From: Apostichopus japonicus
Lineage: Eukaryota; Echinodermata; Holothuroidea; Aspidochirotida; Stichopodidae
DNA: 64,000 nucleotides
Reading direction: 5' to 3'
Assembly (NCBI RefSeq): GCF_037975245.1
Contig: NC_092563.1
Coordinates: 20,134,094 to 20,198,093 of the forward strand
Numbering within the stretch: the first letter of the stretch is position 1; every line of letters begins with the position of its first letter. The translations under genes and the position numbers were made by a program. Below are positions 35,335 to 46,843 of the stretch, in pieces. The notes under the pieces are model-generated. The model was not told the DNA's origin. It saw only the letters and a program-made list of their open reading frames with translations, and made no database searches.

Positions 35335-36298
35335 CTGAAAGAAAGATGAACTGTCTGGCTCCAAACAAGATATATCTATACATATTGATTACGAGGGTGG
35401 GGGGGGGGTGGGAGCAAGCAGTAGACATGTTTGTGTTTAAAGTAGTATAGGCACTGTCCGTAAATAAATTTTTAGAAAAGTACAAAATGCATGATAGAGT
35501 TGTCCTTCTGGTAAATGTGTTTAGCCACAACTCAACAATTTTGAAAGGTGTACTTTAGCCATACCAATTATGTGCACTGCTCATTAAATATCATTTTACC
35601 GTGCTTGTACTTTAAAAGTGTTTGTACATTTGACACACTTATATCAAAATGTCTAATAAGTATGTAACAATATCGGATTTTGTGGCATCTTCCATTATTC
35701 AAAGAATTGTTTGACTAGATGGTTTCGTGCCCAGCCTTCAACAATTCTCTCTATTCCAATTCAATTACTTATTAGGCAATGGCTTGTTTACCAGCGATGG
35801 GACCAGTTATCTAGAATAGTCTTCAACGCCATAATAATCCCACCTACTGCTGTGTTTCCCAATTCCCATCCTACCCCTTTCTCCCTTCCCCTTCCATTCC
35901 TCCCTGCCCCCTCCCTCCCTTTAACTATGGTTCCATTTCTCGGATTTATATCTTGTAATAAACTTAATAATAATACTATTAATTAATAATTGTAATATTA
36001 GTACTTCATAAATATCCATTCATTTTGAAAGTATACATACTGCAATAAAATCAATCATAATAATATTAATTAATAATAGTTATCTTAAAAATTAATAAAT
36101 CCGAATTCATTTTTAAAGTGAAGCTTACACCCTGCAATAAATATAGTAAATCTTCATTAATTTTGAACGCACATTTCCTGTAATAAAAATGAATTTTAAA
36201 CAGAAATAAACCAACATCTTCTCTTTTTTCTTCTACATGTTTTCAATTACAATGCTTGCATATAATTTCTTCCTTTTTGGTATTTCTGATGTACTTAC

Positions 36299-36415
36299 TT
36301 TGATTGCAAATTTGTCCTATAAATCCAGAAGGACAATCACAGCTGAACTCGTTGACACCGGTGATAACGCAGGAACCAGCATTTAGACAAGGATTAGGAC
36401 TACAGGGAGTTTGAA
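36299..36415 (-). CDS. EGF-like exon S2
   Basis: A 39-codon, phase 1-1 exon: [13 protein letters not shown], then FSCDCPSGFIGQICNQ, which gives the six-Cys EGF pattern with the Gly-Phe-x-Gly closing turn. Paralog of 42833-42949. Donor CAAA/GTAAGT. The intron on its 3' side (35335-36298) is AT-rich without recognised content. Confidence 0.9.
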
Positions 36416-36608
36416 CTACAAACAATTCAGATCAAATTTAAACCAACCACTGAATTATACAATTAAAATTATACGTTGCAAAAACAAAAATAGTATGGTC
36501 TGTTACATATTCAAGCGACTGCAATAAATATCAGTTAATGTAAGTAGACAGCAAGTAGACAGCAAATGAATCCAAATTTGCACTACACACAGCTAAAAAA
36601 GAAACATC

Positions 36609-37110
36609 TACGTAAACAGGTTTGGACAATATGAAAAGGCATTTCTCAGCTCCGAGAAATTCACTTTATTTTTCCTTGGCTGCTTTCGCTTAAAATAATT
36701 TAAACTTTCAACGCTCAAAGCAAATTTAAATTTATAAAAGAAATCATCGATATTTGGCTCGGTGTTACTTGTCTTGCATACGAAAATATAATACTTCAGG
36801 TGGATCATTAAAAAGTTGTAAGGGTAACAGTAAACGTTGCCAAAACAAAATGAGATATCTTGTTCGGAGAAAAAGAATTGCTTATTTAAGAAACGCATTT
36901 CGGCATTAAGGATAAAATTTGCTGTCACGTAGCAGTCCCAGAAAAGTTGCTCGATTGTTTTCTCCTCGTCGATTTTGCAAAAGGAGCACAATGGAGATTC
37001 TGACTTCCCCGTCAAAAACAAAAGTCTATTAGTACCTAAAATCCTATCCAGAAATCTAAACTGAAAGAATTGAAGCTTGGCCTCAGACAGGGTACTCCAA
37101 GGAATACTAA
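36609..37110 (-). mobile_element. 3' end of an L1/Tx1-like LINE (zinc-binding RT tail)
   Basis: Inside the intron between EGF exons R2 and S2, about 167 codons stay open on the minus strand. They read as the C-terminal part of an L1-type ORF2: FFQFRFLDRILGTNRLL, then SPLCSFC with EQLFWDCYV, the zf-RVT pattern. No endonuclease or RT core is present, so this is a 5'-truncated insertion. The frame is still open, suggesting moderate age. Confidence 0.78.
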
Positions 37111-37710
37111 AAAAGATATGACTAATGATGAGCTACTGAATACATATTTTCATATGATTCTTTGTTCTATGTCACTATATCACATATTATGTCTGTTGCG
37201 TTAATGATCTGCTCGAATGCATTTGGATAAACACGTCCACTTAATCTAATCTTTGGAGTTCTCTCATGAATTTACCTCGTCAACATCTTATATGAAGAAG
37301 ATACAACACTGTTGTCTGGATGATAAAACATGTAACCAAAATAATAAGTTTGGGATGATTTTGCACAAATTGTTCCTATTTGAATGCATTTACATATTTG
37401 GCTGTTTTCTTATCCAAACATTAAAGCTTACCATTAATAAAATGACCTTGTGACATCAATTTCCACTAGCCATTCTAGGAATTATCTATGTAGACTTGCA
37501 TTTCCCGATGTGTGAAACCGTGAAGAAAAATAAATTAATTCTTCTTATGCAGCTTGCATGGCTGCACCATTCTGCAGCCACCCTGAGAGTCCTACTTTGG
37601 ATGTAGCAGCTTACACAATGTTAAGTGCAACTTACATGAATGGCTTGTTTAATCAGTAATTTGATAGTGTAGTGGGCTCATCAGGTGAAAATATATCTAG
37701 GCGTACTAAC

Positions 37711-37824
37711 CCTCTTCACACCGGTTTCCAATAAACCCTGGCTGGCAGGTACACAGAAACTCAGTTCCCATGGAGATGCAGAATCCACCATTCATACAAG
37801 GAAAAGAATTACAGGGAACGTTAG
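37711..37824 (-). CDS. EGF-like exon R2
   Basis: A 38-codon, phase 1-1 exon: ANVPCNSFPCMNGGFCI, then FLCTCQPGFIGNRCEE. Six Cys are present. Paralog of 43472-43585. The acceptor is TTCAG/CTAACG and the donor GAGG/GTTAGT. Confidence 0.9.
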
Positions 37825-39274
37825 CTGAAGATGGAAGTAAAGAACATATGAACATATCAAATATTACTCTTGACATTCCCTCTGAAAGTTCACTCCTTGG
37901 AAACGGAGTGATTATTGAATCAAGTATGAACATTAATTTTGATTAACTCTCTGAATAATGTAACTAGCAAAATAGCTAATATAACACCCTTCTCAGGACT
38001 TCTGCAACCCTTTCCCTACTTCCACAAAATGCAGAAATTTGACATGAATTATCCAGTGACCCCAGTACTCGGTTAATACCAGAACTCCAAATGTATTTTT
38101 ATACAAATTCACAAATTATTTTACTCTTAACTTCCTTTGGATCAAGATAGCTGTGCGGGTCCCGGTAGTCAAGTGCATCCCGGTATCCCGATCCCGGTAT
38201 TGACTAGTCCCTAAAACAGTGCAATGTGTAAATACTACCGTAGTGGGAAAACAACCGATTATTACGTTCGTTTCGTTATCATTCCAAGTAATCCCGGATA
38301 TAATACAAATATCTATGTCTTACTATAGGAAATAAAAAAGAAAAGAAAACACGTTTATTTCTGGTTTCTGTGTTTATAGTTTGAATAACATCTGATCAAT
38401 TTGCGTACTGGCTTAGACCTATTTATTATCGAATCAATTTTCACGTAGTAATTTTGACCTAGGATGCACCAAATATTAAACTTTACTTGGGTTCAGCATG
38501 TTGCGGGACCTCAAATTTATTCTGAAATTTTCCTTATTTATTCTTCCTTCAAACGATGTACAAAATCTTACCCTTATATATTTCACCTCATTTTGGTAAA
38601 ATAATTATAACAATTTCATAAATTTTCAGTTAAAACCGCAGGGAGTATATCCAGTTAAAATCCATATTCGCCCGGGACTGTATATTATTATAACCTAGGT
38701 ACGATACTGGTACACACAGTGCAGTACGGTACTTGAGATTCTATGCTGTAATGTAATGGATTCGTTTATAAATGCAGGGGGTTCCATGATGTCATTTATA
38801 GTTAACTTTGGCTATTTTGGGAGGATGGTGTGGGTTGCTTTTTTCCAAGGTATGTGCTATTCTTTTTGAAAGTGTATGTTAAAAACCAAAGGCCCTTCTA
38901 TAGCGTGTAATTATTCTTTCTAACCGTGCGTGTTAAATAAAGTACATAGCCTAGACTTTGCATAATGAATGTATGACATTGACAATCTTGTTACTAATTG
39001 CTTTGAACCATAGATGAAAGCTGGGGAAACTCCCGGTTGTAGTTACAATACCGGGATTCATGCACAACCGGTTGTGTGAAATATACACTACCGCACAACG
39101 CTAGGCCTTGATGAGATGATAATCTTCCACTAGACCCACGACTCAAATGCCCACAAGGTTTGAAATCTTGCTGCTTCTATTGATCGAATTAACGAAATTG
39201 ATAAGCCATCTTAGTTGCACTGAGTCTCTCAACAAGAATACAAAACATGGCTACGTTAACAATCAAAAACTAAC
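37825..39274 (-). other. Intron between HYR exon Q2 and EGF exon R2
   Basis: Noncoding. A short stretch of repeated cccggta phrases lies near 38160-38210. No gene or element could be named. Confidence 0.45.
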
Positions 39275-39529
39275 CTTGAATAACACTGACTCTAGTAAGA
39301 CAGTGTGCTCTGTTTCCAGAATCATCTGTGCATGTGAAATTTACTGTTGTATTTCCCAACGAAAATTCATTCGAGGAAGGACTCCTGAAAAGGATCCGGC
39401 CAGTACCCGAGTCATCTGAGCACGAAGGTTGAGGTAGGGCAATGATGACGCTGTTGGCATCAGGATTTACGCACTCTGTTAACTCCGGTAAAATATTTCC
39501 ACAATCAGGAGGTGTAGTATCCAATGTAA
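39275..39529 (-). CDS. HYR domain exon Q2
   Basis: An 85-codon, phase 1-1 exon. It begins VTLDTTPPDCGNILPEL, then ALPQPSCSDDSGTGR, SLGNTTVNFTC and DDSGNRAHCLTRVSV. Close paralog of 44222-44476, with which it shares nearly all residues. First member of the second five-exon module. Confidence 0.88.
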
Positions 39530-39846
39530 CTGGGTAAAAGGTAAATTTATGCAAGTCAGTATTTAATACTTTTCTTTCATTGTATTAGTGACACCACTCC
39601 CTGCCCACTAGACCAATTCACAAATTGAATGTTCAAGTTTTGAAGCAAAGCACAAGAAGTATCTCATCAGCTTTGTGTCCAAGTACTGTGCTGTTACCCA
39701 TCCCCTTGACCCCCCCCCCTCTCCCCCTTTCCTGAATATGCCTACATCAAACAAATAAAATATTCTATTTTTTCTGGCATCATTGTCAAGTATCAACCAT
39801 GACATTGTCTCATTCAATATATTGTAGAGAGTGCATATCAACTCAC

Positions 39847-40059
39847 CAATAAGAGTAATGGTAAATGTGCAGGGAAGACGTTCACCGCTTGAAGTTTCAA
39901 AGTATTCAATGGTTACTGTTGTTTGTCCTGTAGGAAATGAATCTCCACTTTGGTGACTTCGATTCAGGACAAGGAACGTTGTATCGTTACTTTCAATCCA
40001 TGTTACAGGGGTTAACACAAGACCAGTTGTTTGTAAGATGTCAGCAGGACATGGAGTTG
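39847..40059 (-). CDS. HYR domain exon V (unpaired)
   Basis: A 71-codon, phase 1-1 exon and the shortest HYR exon here. It begins ATPCPADILQTTGLVL, then VTWIESNDTTFLVLNRSHQ, SGDSFPTGQTTVTIEYF and LPCTFTITLI. Donor ATTG/GTGAGT. It lies between the two five-exon modules and has no partner in the second one. Confidence 0.82.
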
Positions 40060-40297
40060 CTTTGAATATATGTAAAGAAATATGATTTGTATGAAGTTTA
40101 TATAACATTTTTACTTTTGCAATAATGATGTTTACAAAATTTTTCAAAAAATTCAGCACAAAAGTTTTTCTTCTTTTCCTCAGCTCCGGTAGTTGTATCA
40201 ATATACCACGTAGGCGGAAATCTCATTCAATGCCTATTTTGCACATATAAAGCCCACTAAGGAACAAATATCACTATTCAACTTCTTTATTACTTAC

Positions 40298-40540
40298 GGA
40301 TCTTCACTGTGACGACAAAGACAGCATCAACTGTATTTCCACAAAAATCTGAAAAGGTATGAGTCACAATGGTTGAACCAACCCGTAACACATCTCCGGA
40401 TCTGTGAGTAGCTGCCACCAGAAACGCAGTGCTGAAAGCATCGACAGCTGTAGGTTCTTCAAATTCGACTGCAGCTCCCACTTCTGTAACTGTTACTGTT
40501 ACATCAGCAATGTTGCTTACAGTGGGAGGCTCAAGATCAA
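40298..40540 (-). CDS. HYR domain exon U1
   Basis: An 81-codon, phase 1-1 exon. It begins VDLEPPTVSNIADV, then AAVEFEEPTAVDAFS, HRSGDVLRVGSTIVTHTF and DFCGNTVDAVFVVTV. Paralog of 34023-34265. Donor ATCC/GTAAGT. Confidence 0.87.
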
Positions 40541-40619
40541 CTGAAGATAAAACAGATGAACAAAACATGTGGGACACTGACTTTCAAAAGTCACATGGCG
40601 ATATAGCCTGCCTTTAGAG

Positions 40620-40815
40620 ACACAGTCATCAATCGATCATTAATAATTTGTTACTTCAAAGTATAAACTTCCCCAAGTACTGCCATTAGGATTCATCCTT
40701 GAGGGCACCTCGGGTAGATATTCGATCTCCCCTGTATTTGGCCCAAAACAGGGGACCTAGGTGGTATTTGCTTTAGGCAGGGAAGATCGTAATGCACACT
40801 GAGTGCACACTAACT
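40620..40815 (-). repeat. Dispersed repeat, inverted copy of 52840-53190
   Basis: The reverse strand of this stretch shares catcaaggatgaatcc-like and ggcagtacttgggg phrases, then the agggcagggaagatcg/cttccctgcctatgg ends, with 52840-53190. The 52.8-kb copy has extra sequence in the middle. The family is not identified. Confidence 0.6.
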
Positions 40816-41000
40816 TTCTGCTTGAGGATATGGTGGTTTACACTCTCAACACAATTAAATGATATTGCTACATGCTTGACACAACCCACAGATCATGACC
40901 TTTAAGACACACCTGGACCAAATGAAGTACATGATTTATAGCAGTAAGTTGGCCATTAAAAAAAACAAAAGAAGCTGCAAGATTTACAAGGGTAGCATAC

Positions 41001-41243
41001 CTGCTTCGTGCATAACGATGAATTCACAGGATACAAGTGTAATTGCAGTGGTATCGAGAAAGAGGTACATCACTGTAGTTTGGCCAACGGGAAATATATC
41101 ACCAGGTCTGTGAGTTTGGGTCAAGAGGACAAAGCCTGCAACTGGACCAGGTTCTATCCACCTTACCACTGCATCTACTAATGTCCCATCTGTCACCACA
41201 TAAACATCACCTGGACAAGTTATTGTTGGAGTTGCTCCTACCA
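41001..41243 (-). CDS. HYR domain exon T1
   Basis: An 81-codon, phase 1-1 exon. It begins VVGATPTITCPGDVYVV, then VVRWIEPGPVAGFVLL, HRPGDIFPVGQTTVMYLF and LVSCEFIVMHEA. Paralog of 35107-35334. Donor GCAG/GTATGC. Confidence 0.86.
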
Positions 41244-42832
41244 CTACAAATAGATCAAATGAAGTATTCTACCTACAAACAACGTTGTTTCTGTACATTC
41301 TATGCAATTTCTGCAGGAAGCATACAATTTGTTGATGTGCTATTAGACTATTAGATATGGCAGCTTATATTCTTTAAATGTAGACAATGTTTTCTTTTTT
41401 ATAACCAGACTCCCCAAATCGACCTACTCTCTGGTTCAATTAAATAACTTCGGAAGTAATGACTTCCTTAACTTTTGGGCATACAAATGTACAGTCGACG
41501 GTATCCAAACTCACCATAGCAACATTGACCTCAACAAAGACTTGCAGCAGCGACACAGGTCATATGCAACTGCCCTTACCAACAATGTGGGCAGTAATGT
41601 AGTTCGATGAAACCGATGAAACCATTAGGTCTTCGTCAACAACTGTTTGTTGTTTATGTACTAGATTACTAATTATTCTTTTTTTCAACTAAAACAACTT
41701 ACATAAGAATAAGAGGGTATACAAAACTAGGTACAATGCCATTCCGAAATGATCAATTTTTAATTCTTTTTCTTTCTCAATAAAAAACGTTTACAATATA
41801 TGTGAGTATAAGGCCCGATAACACATACGGTGAGAACAAACAAGGGGGAGGTATTAACATAAGTAGATGTCTAATGTCTGAGTGTTGAGGGATGAAGAAA
41901 AATGCCTCTAACAGTACGTCTTTAATCTTGACATATCAATAACTTTCAAACCAACCGTCCAGCAGAGATAGTCAGTGTCAATCCTATGGCTGCAGTTACT
42001 TTGGTCACAACAGAATGCCCAGTGCATGATGTTCTTGCAGTTGATCTCCGTTGCTATCTAATAAAATTTATGTTAATCCAGCTATATAGGGATTAGCTAT
42101 CTAATCAAACTTTAGTCCAGCGTGAGTCCAGCTTTATACGGGCTACATATTGAAGGTCGGTTTATAGGGGTACTTGGAGGAAATTGAACTTTATGACCAC
42201 ACAGGGCAGTTTTATTTTTCAGGGGATTTTTCCGGTTGCCCCCGGAGAACAAAGGCAGTACCTATTGGTTGTCCAAACAGCAAATTTGGTTGTCTGAAAA
42301 CATAACAATGACCAATTTGAGTATTGTAGGAGAGATGTGTAGGTGGGTGAATATCACACAAGCTTTTGGGTGATACCAATTCAACAGTTTACCTATTTGG
42401 TAGTATTTAGATACAATGCAATCTGTATTTTAAGAAAACAACTGGTCATCCAACAGACAACCTCCACTTGTGATTTTGGTTGACTGATCAGAAATTTGGT
42501 CGTCTCGGAGGACCACACTACCATTAAAAGTTTGCCATGCTACAACTTGAGGTAGCCAATGTATGCAATTAAGGCCTTTACATACATCACAGCTTTCCAC
42601 ACTCTAAAGTAAACATAGCTAATAACAAATACTTATATAATTTTTGTGTAAACAGAGACGCAATCGATACGCACGATCGTTGATACACCACGGTCTCGAC
42701 TTATTTTGAATGTCATAACATAATTAGCTTTGCAACATCTATTACGGGTAAATTCGAAGAGAAACTGTATCTGGTCCATCAAAAACAGTGAGGATTTTGA
42801 GAGTTTCTCTTTGGTATTTCTGATATACTAAC
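41244..42832 (-). other. Intron between EGF exon S1 and HYR exon T1
   Basis: Noncoding; no element recognised. The paralogous intron in the second module (35335-36298) is shorter and shows no obvious similarity by eye. Confidence 0.45.
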
Positions 42833-42949
42833 CTTGATCGCATACTTGTCCTGTAAATCCAGGAGGACACATACATCGGAATTCGTTGACATCAGTGAGA
42901 TTGCAAGAACCAGCATTTAGACAAGGATTAGGACTACAGGGAGTTTCAA
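42833..42949 (-). CDS. EGF-like exon S1
   Basis: A 39-codon, phase 1-1 exon: [17 protein letters not shown], then [16 protein letters not shown]. Paralog of 36299-36415; both keep the six Cys and the same acceptor context (AG/TTGAAACTCC against AG/TTCAAACTCC). Confidence 0.9.
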
Positions 42950-43471
42950 CTGGAAATATTTCAGATCAAAATTTACAAAAATAAGGGATGATATAAAACA
43001 AAAAGTAAACAATATGAAAAATAATCTTGCAGAGTGAAAGCTTCACTAAATGGTGGATTTTAAGTCTCTGTTTTGCACGAAATTATTACACTTCGAAGTT
43101 CTTTGATTATCTTGTTGACTATCATTTTCTAAACTTTATGGTCATAACATCAACACATTCAAAACATTCAAAACTTTGTAAAATCAGATTTTTTTTCGAC
43201 ATTTCAAGAAGCCAACCGAACTTCTTATTTGACTTCTATCAGAAAATATGAATAGTGTTATTTTGAAAAGTTTAAAAGCATCAAATATTCTGTTTCAAAG
43301 TGGGCGATATACCATCTTTAATACTTTCATATTCTACTGACAGACCAAGGCGAAGCCTCCTGTGAACATAGAAGCTTGTTATCTTCATTAAGGGGTGATC
43401 TCATATACCCATTTATGCCTTGAATTCCTACAGTAACACATCTATCGAGAGAATAGTATAGGTGAACTAAC

Positions 43472-43585
43472 CTTCTTCACACTGGATGCCAGTAAATCCT
43501 GGCTGGCATTGACAGACAAATTCTGATCCTATGTTGATGCAGAATCCATCATTGGCACAAGGAAAAAAGTAGCAGGGATCCTCCA
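43472..43585 (-). CDS. EGF-like exon R1
   Basis: A 38-codon, phase 1-1 exon: VEDPCYFFPCANDGFCI, then FVCQCQPGFTGIQCEE. Six Cys. Paralog of 37711-37824. Confidence 0.9.
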
Positions 43586-44221
43586 CTGGAGAAGAAAAGT
43601 AGTAAAGTACATATCAGAATGGATTGTCTGCGCCTCATTGAAAAAAAGCCCCCACTCACCACAGATTAATAAATATTCAGGCTTCGGGTTAATTTAATCA
43701 AACACACTGTTAGACTAACGAGTGAAAAAGACTGATAAACAGACACAGCGAAAAAATGGAAATCTTAATACAACCTACAGCACTAAAAAAATAAAAAATA
43801 TACTGAAACAAAATGGATTGTCAAAAAACTAATCGTGAAATCATGAATCATAAATAGGAGCTAAATCTGTTCAAGATCGACTAAGTGTCATTGATGTTAT
43901 TAAAATGCAATGTAACAATGCAATTATTAATTAGCGGTGACATCAGCTAAGGACAAAACGTAACCATTCGCTAGTTTATTACCTGTCTAGATGACAAAAT
44001 TTATATGATTACTCAATAATTGGCATTCAGTTGTCCAAAAAGGAATGTCTTATTACCTGACCAGTCCTTTTGAGGAGATTATTGTCGAAAAATTGAAAAA
44101 ATGTACCAAAATGATACAGACCTTAATTGTTTTGAGCGAATTAACAACTAACAGGCAAACATGCTCTTTCAGTCAAAATATGTTTCAAGTTGTTGATATT
44201 TATGTACAAATGGAAACTAAC

Positions 44222-44476
44222 CTTGAATAACACTAACTCTAGTAAGACAGTGTGCTCTGTTTCCAGCATCATCTATGCATGTGACGTTGACTGTTGTGTT
44301 TCCCAAAGAAAATTCATTCGAAGAAAGACTACTGGAGAGGATCCGGCCAGTACCCGAGTCATCTGAGCACGAAGGTTGAGGTAGGGCAATGATGACGCTG
44401 TTGGCATCAGGACTTATGCACTCTGTTAACTCTGGTAAAATATTTCCACAATCGGGAGGTGAAGCATCCAAGGTAA
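44222..44476 (-). CDS. HYR domain exon Q1
   Basis: An 85-codon, phase 1-1 exon. It begins VTLDASPPDCGNILPEL, then ALPQPSCSDDSGTGR, SLGNTTVNVTC and DDAGNRAHCLTRVSV. Paralog of 39275-39529. Donor CAAG/GTTAGT. First member of the first five-exon module. Confidence 0.88.
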
Positions 44477-44844
44477 CTGGGTAAAATGAAAGTCATATTT
44501 TGGTACTTTTTTTTTCATTGTTGTAGCAGTACAATAAAAAAAAATACCAAACCTTTTGTACCTGGCTCTCATGCTAACAGAAGTTGGGCACAACGATAAT
44601 TTACTTTACTATACACATTTAAATTTATAGTGCTTGGAACTTATTGAAAATGGGTGCAATTTAATTTGATGTGAGATATCAAAACTTCTTAAAACATTCT
44701 TTAGTGTAGGCACTGACACTGTTGACAGCATATCTGACTATTGATGAATGTTGAACTAAATATTCCTATCACTAGTGAAATGAGGAAAAATATGAAAAAA
44801 AGCAAGCAGATATGTGAAGACATACAGCAAGTCGTCATACTTAC

Positions 44845-45096
44845 ACCTGACAGTGACATCAAATGCACACCTTCCAATATTTCCAACACTATCTTGATAC
44901 GCATAATTTACGGTCGTGGTTGTTCCAAGAAGGAAAACTGCAGTGAATCCGTCAGGTCCTTCTATTTGTTGAATAGGTTGAGATACATCCTCAACAATAA
45001 GTTCATCCCACATGACAACTACAAAACTAGACATCGAAGTTGTAACTTGAACAATATTTGTCGGGCAATTTGTGATTGACGGTGGTGTGACATCCA
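44845..45096 (-). CDS. HYR domain exon P, left duplicate
   Basis: An 84-codon, phase 1-1 exon. It begins VDVTPPSITNCPTNIV, then VVMWDELIVEDVSQ, FLLGTTTTVNYAY, DSVGNIGRCAFDVTVR. The strong donor is AGGT/GTAAGTATG. Its translation is identical to the right duplicate 47038-47289. Confidence 0.88.
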
Positions 45097-45289
45097 CTAC
45101 TGCATGAGGATATTGAATGGTAAACAATAAGTTGTCATTTTAGTACCATTAACATTTATAGTATTATATTAACATTAATTTTACCCAGTTCCATAATATG
45201 ATTATCATACTTTTGATTGATAATAATTCAGTCCAAAACAAGTATCATTTCAAACGATTGAGGGCAATTATATTCATGAAAATGTACAT

Positions 45290-45930
45290 CATTAGCTTAG
45301 GCTAAGGATAGCCTAGGGTTGGTGAGATTGATCAACAACTAACATTTGCTGCAGCTTGTTATATACACTACTCCAGGAACCTTACAAGCTAAGCCAAGAT
45401 AGCCTTTTGATGAGGTTATCAATTAAAACTTGCTGCAGCTTGTTATGTATGCTACTCCAGTAACCTTACAGGCTAAAATAGCCTAGGTTTGATGAAGTTG
45501 ATCAATTAAAAACTGCTGCAGCTTGTTATGTATGCTGCTCCATTACCCTCACGGGTTAGGCCAAGATAGCCTAGATTTGATGAATTTGATCAATTAATAA
45601 CTGCTCCAGCTTGTTTTGTATGCTATCACAGTACCCTTACATGGCTAAAGGCCAATATAGCTTAGGTTTGATACAACTGATCAATTAAAAAATTCTCCAG
45701 CTTGTTACGTATGCTACTCCAGTAATCTTACAGGTTAGGCCAATATAGCCTAGGTTTGATGAATTTGGTCAATTAAAAACTGCTGTAGTTTGTTATGTAT
45801 GCTACTCCAGTAGGCTACTCTTACAGGTTAGGCAAATATAGCCCATACGCTAGGTTTCATGAAGTTGCTCAACTAAAATCTTCTGCAGCTTATTTTGTAT
45901 CATACTCCAGTATACCCATCCAGGCTAGGC
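45290..45930. repeat. Intronic tandem repeat of about 80-95 bp (left duplicate)
   Basis: Seven or so units with the phrases ctgctgcagcttgttatgta, ctactccagtaaccttaca and atagcctaggtttgatgaa. An identical array lies at 47483-48120 in the right duplicate. Noncoding. Confidence 0.85.
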
Positions 45931-46656
45931 CAAGAAAATAGACTTACAGTGGCTATTGAGCCCACTCAGTCCAAGAATTATGGCAAACATATGTTTCTAC
46001 CTCATGGACAAGATGTGTCTGTCAAAACGCAAATGATGATTTGTGGTTATTATAATATTGTAAAAGAAAAAAGACTGCATACTCAGTAAATCAATCATCT
46101 ACACTAGAAATCTGAGCAAATTAGATGAACAAGTTTAGTTGAAGTCTCCTACAAGCAAACTAACGGTGCGATAGCAATTATTGCCGACAAGACAACTTCA
46201 TTAACTGATATTTAACCTAATTACTCATTGTATTAAAAGTACTGTATGTTAAAAAGTGGGGAATACCTGCTTGATGAAGATTCTATACAAAACAAATCAA
46301 GACAGTTATTTTAGAAATAATAAAACAGATCATTAAACGGAACAGTAGATTAACAGCAAGTATCACAGAGTTTGCTACTCTCTTATGTTCATTACTTTGA
46401 TGGGATTGACAAATACGTACATTCAAGCCAGATCCACGTGTCTAACATTTTAAACTTTTCACATCAATGGCTTACATCCTTTGTTGTCATGGTAACAAGT
46501 TTTTTTAAATAACCTTATCTACCACACCAAGGTCAAATAGATTAACTCTGTACCTTTGCTTCTTACGCTGTTTGAACTGGGATCAATTATCAAGGAAAGG
46601 TAAAAGTAGAATAATTCAATTATTTTATAGCAACATTTTGAAAATATATATTTTAC

Positions 46657-46842
46657 CATTATTAACTGTAACAACAAGATCGCAGACAGCGATATTTCCG
46701 CAGCTATCTGAAAATGAAAACGTTACGGCTGTTTGACCGACTGGAAAGAAATCTCCACTCCTAGCAGTGGCTGAGAATAGCAAAACAGAGCCACAACCAT
46801 CAGCGGCAGTAGGTTCCATAAATTGTACAGCCATGCGGTCTT
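46657..46842 (-). pseudogene. Cut HYR exon at the duplication junction
   Basis: The last 62 codons match the exon 48845-49087 (DRMAVQFMEPTAADGCGSVL through IAVCDLVVTV), with a normal donor AATG/GTAAA. At 46842-46844 the sequence changes abruptly to intron sequence from the start of the duplicated unit, so the true acceptor and about the first 19 codons are absent. A weak phase-compatible AG (GTGTCAG near 46913) would extend the ORF in frame, so use as a shortened exon cannot be ruled out. Skipping it would keep the frame. Confidence 0.85.
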
Positions 46843-46843
46843 T

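Larger units (their letters stand above)
44651..46842. repeat. 2.19-kb tandem duplication, left copy
   Basis: Matches 46844-49030 almost base for base (offset 2193 at the left side, 2188 at the right after a few small indels). It contains one intact HYR exon, an 85-bp tandem array and the cut HYR exon. Its right end lies inside the cut exon. Confidence 0.95.

Noticed and set aside
44741-45079. Plus-strand ORF of 112 codons, identical at 46934-47272
   Set aside because: Antisense of HYR exon P; identical because of the recent duplication.
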